Below are positions 1-6,332 of a stretch of DNA of 6,332 nucleotides, in pieces (within the stretch, counting starts at the first letter, position 1; each line of letters begins with the position of its first letter). The DNA is from Opitutaceae bacterium (GTDB lineage: Bacteria; Verrucomicrobiota; Verrucomicrobiia; Opitutales; Opitutaceae). The translations under genes and the position numbers were made by a program. Location of the stretch: positions 1 to 6,332 of the forward strand of contig PMSP01000182.1 in NCBI GenBank assembly GCA_003168315.1. Direction: 5' to 3'. A model generated the notes under the pieces. It did not search any database and was not told the DNA's origin. It was given only the letters and a program-made list of their open reading frames with translations.

Positions 1-1950
<1,950 letters not shown>

Positions 1951-1996
1951 TTCGGCGCAAGGGACTCAAATTGGGCAAACCGCAGATGATCCATTG

Positions 1997-2017
1997 TTCT
2001 CGCCCCTTGAACGAGAA
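1997..2017 (-). promoter_or_regulatory. Inverted repeat TTCTCG-N9-CGAGAA in the ppk1 leader
   Basis: A perfect 6-base inverted repeat with a 9-base spacer starts 47 bases upstream of the ppk1 ATG. On the coding strand the spacer is TTCAAGGGG, so a transcript covering both arms would place the Shine-Dalgarno-like AAGGGG in the loop of a small hairpin. At the DNA level the same dyad could be a repressor operator just downstream of the promoter-like pair. The stem is short and half AT, so RNA stability is modest. On the plus strand it is followed by TTTATT, but no plus-strand gene ends here, so a plus-strand terminator is unlikely. Confidence 0.35.
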
Positions 2018-2047
2018 TTTATTCAGGCCCTAACCCTTTTGTAACAA
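2018..2047 (-). promoter_or_regulatory. Weak sigma-70-like promoter candidate for ppk1
   Basis: On the coding strand a TTGTTA box (2047-2042) and an AATAAA box (2023-2018) are separated by 18 bases. Each matches the sigma-70 consensus at four of six positions. They sit in the only AT-rich stretch of the window, directly between the dehydrogenase and ppk1, which is where a separate ppk1 promoter would be expected. The expected transcription start, near 2011, would fall inside the downstream inverted repeat. No recognisable Pho box is present. The call rests on two imperfect boxes and is tentative. Confidence 0.25.
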
Positions 2048-2051
2048 AGGG
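2034..2051 (-). other. Inverted repeat (hairpin) just after the dehydrogenase stop
   Basis: CCCTTTGTTACAAAAGGG on the coding strand folds as a seven-pair stem with one bulged A and a TTA loop. It starts 14 bases after the TGA of the aldehyde dehydrogenase. Its core TTTGTTACAAA is a perfect odd-centred palindrome. The position suits a transcript-end hairpin, but no T-run follows (TTAGGGCC), so it is not a standard intrinsic terminator. It also overlaps the -35-like box of the promoter candidate, so a protein-binding dyad is an equally good reading. Confidence 0.35.
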
Positions 2052-2065
2052 CTCCGCCTTTCGGG

Positions 2066-3430
2066 TCAGCGCATCCAGAGCGTCTTGACGTTGACGAATT
2101 CCCGGATTCCGAAGGAGCCGAGCTCGCGGCCGTGGCCGCTCAGCTTCACGCCGCCAAAGGGGAGCGCGGGATCGGAGCGCACGAAGTCGTTCGAGAAGAC
2201 GCACCCGGCCTGGAGCCGTCCGGAGACCCTCTCCGCGGCCCTCCTGCTGCGGGTGAACACGGCCGCCCCGAGCCCGAATTCCGAGTCGTTGGCGACCCGG
2301 ACGGCCTCCTCCTCGTCCCGGACGGGTATGATCGAGGCGACCGGGCCGAACAGCTCCTCACTGTACGCCGGCATGCCCTTCCGGACGTCGGAGATCACAG
2401 TGGGGGCGTAGAAGAACCCGGGACCGGGAAGCGGGGCGCCGCCGACAACCAGCCGGGCCCCGGCCCGGAGGCTCGAACGGACCTGGCCGTGCAGCTTCCG
2501 GCGCAGGTCCTCCCTGGCGAGGGGCCCGACCTTGCTCTCCGGATCAAGGGGGTCGCCCACCATGCGCGCCACCATGCGCGCCGTGAAGGCGTCCTCGAAG
2601 GCCCCGAGAACACTCCTGACGACGATGAAGCGCTTGGCGCAGATGCAGCTCTGGCCGGAGTTCATGAGCCTCGACGCCGCGCAGGTCTCGGCGGCCTTCT
2701 CGATGTCGGCGTCGGCGAGGATGAGGTAGGGGTCGCTTCCCCCGAGTTCGAAGACCCCCTTCTTCATGGCGGCCCCGGCCTGCGCCGCCACGATCCTGCC
2801 GGCGGCGGTGCTTCCCGTCAGCGTGACCGCGCTGACCCGCGGGTCGGCCAGGAGCGCGCCAATCCAGTTGGTCGGGATGACGAGCGTCCGGAACACCCCC
2901 CTGGGGAGGCCCGCCTCGGCGAACACGGCCTCGATCGCCTTGGCGCAACCGGTCACGTTGGCCGCGTGCTTGAGGAGCAGCGTGTTGCCCGCCATGAGCG
3001 CGGGGACGGCGGCCCTGAACGCCTGCCAGTAGGGGAAATTCCAGGGCATGATGGCGAGGATGGTCCCGAGGGGCTCAAAGGTGACCCTCGCGCCGCGGCC
3101 GGCTCCGGGCGGGCGCTCGTCCTTGAGGAAGGCCCCCCCATGCCGGGCGTAGTAAAGGCAGACGAGGCGGCATTTCTCAACCTCGGCCCGTGACTCGGCC
3201 AGGGGCTTTCCCATCTCGCGCGTCGCGAGCCTGGCAAGCTGCGGCAGGCGCCTCTTCAGGACGGCCGCCACCGCGCGGAGCGCGGCCGAGCGCCGCCCGG
3301 GCGGGAGGTCGCGCCACCGCCGGGACGCCGCGGCCGAGCCGGCAACCGCCGACTCGAGCTCGCTCCGGCCCAGGTGACGGTGCGAGCGGATCCGCCTGCC
3401 GGTCGCGGGGTTAATCGTCGTGAAGGCCAT
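2066..3430 (-). CDS. NAD(P)-dependent succinate-semialdehyde dehydrogenase, Sad/GabD1 type
   Basis: This complete 454-residue cytosolic aldehyde dehydrogenase probably oxidises succinate semialdehyde to succinate, linking 4-aminobutyrate or related breakdown to the TCA cycle. It aligns from memory along its whole length with E. coli Sad (YneI): INPATG at the N-terminus, TREMGKPLAESRAEVEKC (70-87), GTILAIMPWNFPYWQ (N131), LLLKHAANVTGCA (K154), TLTGSTAAGR (204-212), FELGGSDP (general base E228), NSGQSCICAKRFI (nucleophile C262), EELFGPVA (E359) and PFGGVKLSGHGREL near the C-terminus. All catalytic residues are present. The start is firm, because an in-frame TAG directly precedes ATG 3430. No good ribosome binding site is visible. 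It lies 30 bases after the tricorn-like gene, so co-transcription is likely. The exact substrate is uncertain, since Sad-type enzymes accept several aldehydes. Confidence 0.93.
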   Translation of the reverse strand: MAFTTINPATGRRIRSHRHLGRSELESAVAGSAAASRRWRDLPPGRRSAALRAVAAVLKRRLPQLARLATREMGKPLAESRAEVEKCRLVCLYYARHGGAFLKDERPPGAGRGARVTFEPLGTILAIMPWNFPYWQAFRAAVPALMAGNTLLLKHAANVTGCAKAIEAVFAEAGLPRGVFRTLVIPTNWIGALLADPRVSAVTLTGSTAAGRIVAAQAGAAMKKGVFELGGSDPYLILADADIEKAAETCAASRLMNSGQSCICAKRFIVVRSVLGAFEDAFTARMVARMVGDPLDPESKVGPLAREDLRRKLHGQVRSSLRAGARLVVGGAPLPGPGFFYAPTVISDVRKGMPAYSEELFGPVASIIPVRDEEEAVRVANDSEFGLGAAVFTRSRRAAERVSGRLQAGCVFSNDFVRSDPALPFGGVKLSGHGRELGSFGIREFVNVKTLWMR

Positions 3431-3460
3431 CTACGGGGCCGTTGGACAACCGCCGGGCGA

Positions 3461-6332
3461 TCAGGTGCGGTCCGGGAAGGGCGGCGGCGGGGGTGCCGAT
3501 TGCCCCTTCGCCTTGAGCTCGGCCAAGATCTCCTCGATCCCGCGGTCGAGCTGCTGGTCGACACCCGAGAATTCCTTGGCGGGGTCATTCTCGACGACGA
3601 TGTCCGGGTCGACCCCGTGGCCCTCGATCACCCACGACTTGCCGTCCCTGCCGTACGGCGCGAACTCCGGCTTGTTGAGGAACCCGCCGTCGACGATCGG
3701 AAGGGTGCCCCTGATCCCGACGACGCCGCCCCAGCTGCGCTTGCCGATCAGCTTGCCGAGCCCGTCGCTCTTGAACCTGTAGGGGAAGATGTCGCCGTCC
3801 GAGGCCGAGAACTCGTCCATCAGGACCACCTTTGGCCCGAGCTGCATGTCCCCCGGGTTCGTGACCGGGGACGCATTGCGCGCCTTCTCGAACATGACGA
3901 GCTCCCGCGAGAGGCGCTCGATGATCATCGGGGACACGAAGCCGCCCCCGTTACCTCGATCGTCGATGATGAGGGCCTTCTTGTGAAGCTGCGGGTAGAA
4001 GTGCTTCGCGAACTCGTCCAGCCCCTCGAAACCCATGTCGGGAATGTGGATATAGCCGACCTGGCCGCCGGTCTTCTGCGACACGTAGTCGGTGTTGTGC
4101 TTCACCCAGGTCTCGTAGTAGAGGGGGGCCTCGTCGGCTGTCGGGACGACCGTCACGCTCCGGGCACCCTCGTCGACGGGCTTCGAGTTCACCCTGAGGA
4201 CGACCTGCTTGCCGGCCTTGCCGACCAGCGCCGAGTAGATGTTCGCGAGATCGCGCACGGGCGCGCCGTCCACGGCGAGGATGTAGTCGCCCTCGCTGAC
4301 GTTGACCCCGATCTCGGTCAGGGGGGAACGCTCGCTCTCGACCCAGTTCTCGCCGCGGATAATCCTGTCAACCCGGTAGGCGCGGCTCTGGGGGTCGCGC
4401 GACAGCTCGGCCCCGAGGAGCCCGGTCGGGACCCGGGGAGCCTTCGGCTCGTCGCCGCCCCCCACGTAGGTGTGCCCGCTGTGGATCTCCCCGATCAGCT
4501 CGCCGATCAGGTAGGTGAGGTCGTAGCGGGTCTGCGCGTAAGGCACCAGGGCGCCGTACTTGGCCCGCATCGCGGGCCAGTCGGCGCCGTTCATGGTCGG
4601 CGAGAAGAAGTAGTCGCGCATCTGGCGCCAGCACTCGTCGTAGATCTGCGCCCACTCGGCGTGCCGGTCGAGCGTCATCTCGAGCCCGTCGAAGGAGAGC
4701 TTGTCCTTCGTGTCGATCTTGGCGGTGGGCAGGTCGATGATCGCGAAGTCCTTCTCGACCGCGACCAGCATCTTCTTACCGTCGGCCGTGATGTCGTAGC
4801 CCATCACGTTTCCAAGCTCGGTCTCCTTCCTGTCCTTCAGGTTGTAAACGACCAGCGCCTTCGCCTGCGGGGGGCCGGCGCCGTCGCCGCCGTCGGAATC
4901 GTCGCGCAGGTAGTAGACCTTGTCGCCGACCGAGTGGATCTCGCTGTAGTCGCCCGGCTTGATGGGAAGGGCGACGATCCGGTCCCGCAGGCCGTCCTCG
5001 TCCACCTTGACGACCACCGCCTTCGGCGCGGCGTCCTTCTTCGGGTCCTTGGCGTCGGCGGGCTTGTCGTCCGGCTTGGGGGCCGCGACATCCACCTCGT
5101 CGCTCCTCGGCTTGAAGGGCGAATCGGTGTCCTTCGCGAGCGCGATCAGGTAGACCCGCTCGAGCTTCTTGTAGACGTGCTCAAGCTCGATGTCGCTCAG
5201 GGTCGGCTTGAAGTCGCGCCCCGAGGAAAGCAGGAGGAACTTGCCATCGTCGCTGAAGGCCGCGGCGTCCGAGGCGTACCAGCCGTCCGTCGCCTCGAGC
5301 GTCCTGGCTCCGTCGAGCGTGTAGAGCCACACCTTTGACAGCGAGTCGTCCTCGAGGCGCGTCCAGGCGACCCACTTGCTGTCGGGCGACCAATTGTACT
5401 CCCGGATCTCGAAGGCCGTCGCCGTGTCGACGACGGTCACCGCCTTCGTGTCAACCGCCACGATCCGCAGGCGCTGCATCCGGTCGGCCCAGAGGAGTTT
5501 CTTGCTGTCGGGCGACCATTTGGGGTCGTAATAGTAGGTGTCCGCGCCCTGTGTCAGCCTCACGGGGTCGCCGGTCCCGTCCTGGGGCCGCACGTAGATC
5601 TCGTTCTCGCCGGACTCGTCGGAGACGTAGGCGATCGACTTCCCGTCGGGGGACCACGACGCGTCGCGCTCGTGGACGCCGGACCTGCGGGTCAGGTTGC
5701 GGATGGACCCATCCTTCGCCGGGACGGTGAAGGTGTCCCCGCGCGCGTTGACGACGGCCCTTTTTCCGTCCGGCGAGGGGGCGGCGCTTTCGACGTGGTC
5801 CGCCACGTTGACGACGGCCGTCCTGGCCGTGACGAAGTCGTCCTTGACCACTATCGGCAGGCGCCTCGTCGCGTTCGTGCCCGTGTCGAACGACCAGACG
5901 TAGCCAGCCTGCTCGAAGACGATGACCCCGCCGCCAATCGACGGGAACTTGATGTCGTAGTCCTTGAAATGGGTGAGCTGCGCCGTCGCCTTTGTCCCCA
6001 GGTCGTAGCTGTAGAGGTTCAGCCTCTTCACGCCGTCGGCCAGGCGGTCGGAGAGGAAGTAGATGCGGTTGTTCGGCGCCCACATCGGGATGATGTCCTG
6101 TGCGGGGTTGTTGGTGATGTCCTCCAGGCCGCCAGTCTTGAAGTCAAAGATCCAGATGTCGTCGGCCATGCCGCCGCGGTAGTCCTTCCACGTGCGGAAC
6201 TCCCGGAAGACGCGGTTGTAGGCCATCTTCGAGTCGTCGGGTGAGAACGACATGAAGCCGCCCCGCGGCACGGGCAGCTGCTTCGGCAGGTCGGCGTCCA
6301 TCCCCACCGAGTAGAGCTGGCCGTTGAACGCG
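3461..6332 (-). CDS. Tricorn-like S41 serine protease, N-terminus cut by window edge
   Basis: A large peptidase of the tricorn family (MEROPS S41) that trims oligopeptides. 956 residues are visible and the frame stays open at the right edge. Full-length relatives run to about 1050-1100, so any signal peptide and the first propeller blades are missing. The visible N-terminal half is beta-propeller, with PD40/WD40-like blades marked by FSPDD, SPDG and three WSPD motifs (visible residues about 29, 186, 226, 273 and 315). A Lys/Asp/Pro/Ala linker follows (about 406-438), then the C1 domain (555-625) with GHTYVGGGD, a PDZ domain (about 635-720), and the C2 core with DRGNGGG (791-797) and FSASDGD. 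H620, S844 and E903 (VIEGHGVDPD) match Thermoplasma tricorn H746, S965 and E1023 with near-identical spacing. The tail is proline-rich (PPPPPFPDRT). GTG 6307 is an internal codon, not the start. Cellular location cannot be judged without the N-terminus. Confidence 0.93.
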   Translation of the reverse strand, partial: AFNGQLYSVGMDADLPKQLPVPRGGFMSFSPDDSKMAYNRVFREFRTWKDYRGGMADDIWIFDFKTGGLEDITNNPAQDIIPMWAPNNRIYFLSDRLADGVKRLNLYSYDLGTKATAQLTHFKDYDIKFPSIGGGVIVFEQAGYVWSFDTGTNATRRLPIVVKDDFVTARTAVVNVADHVESAAPSPDGKRAVVNARGDTFTVPAKDGSIRNLTRRSGVHERDASWSPDGKSIAYVSDESGENEIYVRPQDGTGDPVRLTQGADTYYYDPKWSPDSKKLLWADRMQRLRIVAVDTKAVTVVDTATAFEIREYNWSPDSKWVAWTRLEDDSLSKVWLYTLDGARTLEATDGWYASDAAAFSDDGKFLLLSSGRDFKPTLSDIELEHVYKKLERVYLIALAKDTDSPFKPRSDEVDVAAPKPDDKPADAKDPKKDAAPKAVVVKVDEDGLRDRIVALPIKPGDYSEIHSVGDKVYYLRDDSDGGDGAGPPQAKALVVYNLKDRKETELGNVMGYDITADGKKMLVAVEKDFAIIDLPTAKIDTKDKLSFDGLEMTLDRHAEWAQIYDECWRQMRDYFFSPTMNGADWPAMRAKYGALVPYAQTRYDLTYLIGELIGEIHSGHTYVGGGDEPKAPRVPTGLLGAELSRDPQSRAYRVDRIIRGENWVESERSPLTEIGVNVSEGDYILAVDGAPVRDLANIYSALVGKAGKQVVLRVNSKPVDEGARSVTVVPTADEAPLYYETWVKHNTDYVSQKTGGQVGYIHIPDMGFEGLDEFAKHFYPQLHKKALIIDDRGNGGGFVSPMIIERLSRELVMFEKARNASPVTNPGDMQLGPKVVLMDEFSASDGDIFPYRFKSDGLGKLIGKRSWGGVVGIRGTLPIVDGGFLNKPEFAPYGRDGKSWVIEGHGVDPDIVVENDPAKEFSGVDQQLDRGIEEILAELKAKGQSAPPPPPFPDRT

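Noticed and set aside
2558..2581. Tandem 12-base repeat (CACCATGCGCGC twice) inside the dehydrogenase
   Set aside because: It encodes ARMVARMV, but the spacing between RFI and GDP equals that of E. coli Sad as I recall it, so no residues were inserted. It is probably a chance helical repeat.
2132..3193. 353-codon open frame on the plus strand opposite the aldehyde dehydrogenase
   Set aside because: It is a composition shadow of an intact dehydrogenase and has no motif of its own.
3431..3460. Imperfect dyad around GTTGGACAAC in the gap before the dehydrogenase
   Set aside because: The loop would be two bases and the flanks mismatch, so it is neither a credible hairpin nor a clear operator.
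3374..5338. 654-codon open frame on the plus strand opposite the tricorn-like gene
   Set aside because: It has no recognisable domain and a repetitive VDLV/DDR-type composition. It lies over a clear S41 protease and is a codon-bias shadow.
5375..5518. Identical 18-base copies (5375-5392 and 5501-5518) in the protease gene
   Set aside because: Both encode WSPDSK, the PD40 blade motif, 42 codons apart. This is the normal internal repetition of a beta-propeller, not a mobile or regulatory repeat.
5747..5819. 13-base repeat GTTGACGACGGCC, two copies 60 bases apart
   Set aside because: Both fall in coding sequence for AVVN segments and are explained by codon bias and similar propeller strands.

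Overview
The window is a GC-rich bacterial chromosomal segment carrying three protein-coding genes, all on the minus strand. Together they fill almost the whole window. In transcription order (right to left) they are: a tricorn-type S41 serine protease whose N-terminus lies beyond the right edge; a complete aldehyde dehydrogenase of the Sad/GabD1 succinate-semialdehyde type; and a polyphosphate kinase (ppk1) whose C-terminus lies beyond the left edge. The strong G/C preference at third codon positions, a bacterial-type tricorn homologue and PPK1 suggest a GC-rich Gram-negative lineage such as Acidobacteriota or a neighbouring phylum. That assignment is a guess from gene style, not something the window proves.

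Layout: 6332-3461 is the tricorn-like protease (beta-propeller repeats, a charged linker, a PDZ domain and an S41 core with its catalytic residues). A 30-base gap leads to the aldehyde dehydrogenase (3430-2066), close enough for co-transcription. A 115-base gap (2065-1951) then separates it from ppk1 (1950-1). This gap is the only real non-coding stretch. It is noticeably more AT-rich than its surroundings and holds two inverted repeats, a weak promoter-like pair, and a Shine-Dalgarno-like AAGGGG placed before an ATG that is out of frame with ppk1. That ATG opens a 37-codon reading frame overlapping the ppk1 start.

Functionally, the three genes fit peptide breakdown, oxidation of semialdehydes to feed the TCA cycle, and polyphosphate storage. 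This could be a housekeeping or starvation theme, but nothing here proves that they form one pathway. The large open frames on the plus strand opposite ppk1, the dehydrogenase and the protease are composition shadows. I see no RNA gene, mobile element, CRISPR array or novel multi-gene system. The best leads are the ppk1 leader region and some active-site details in the two enzymes upstream of it.
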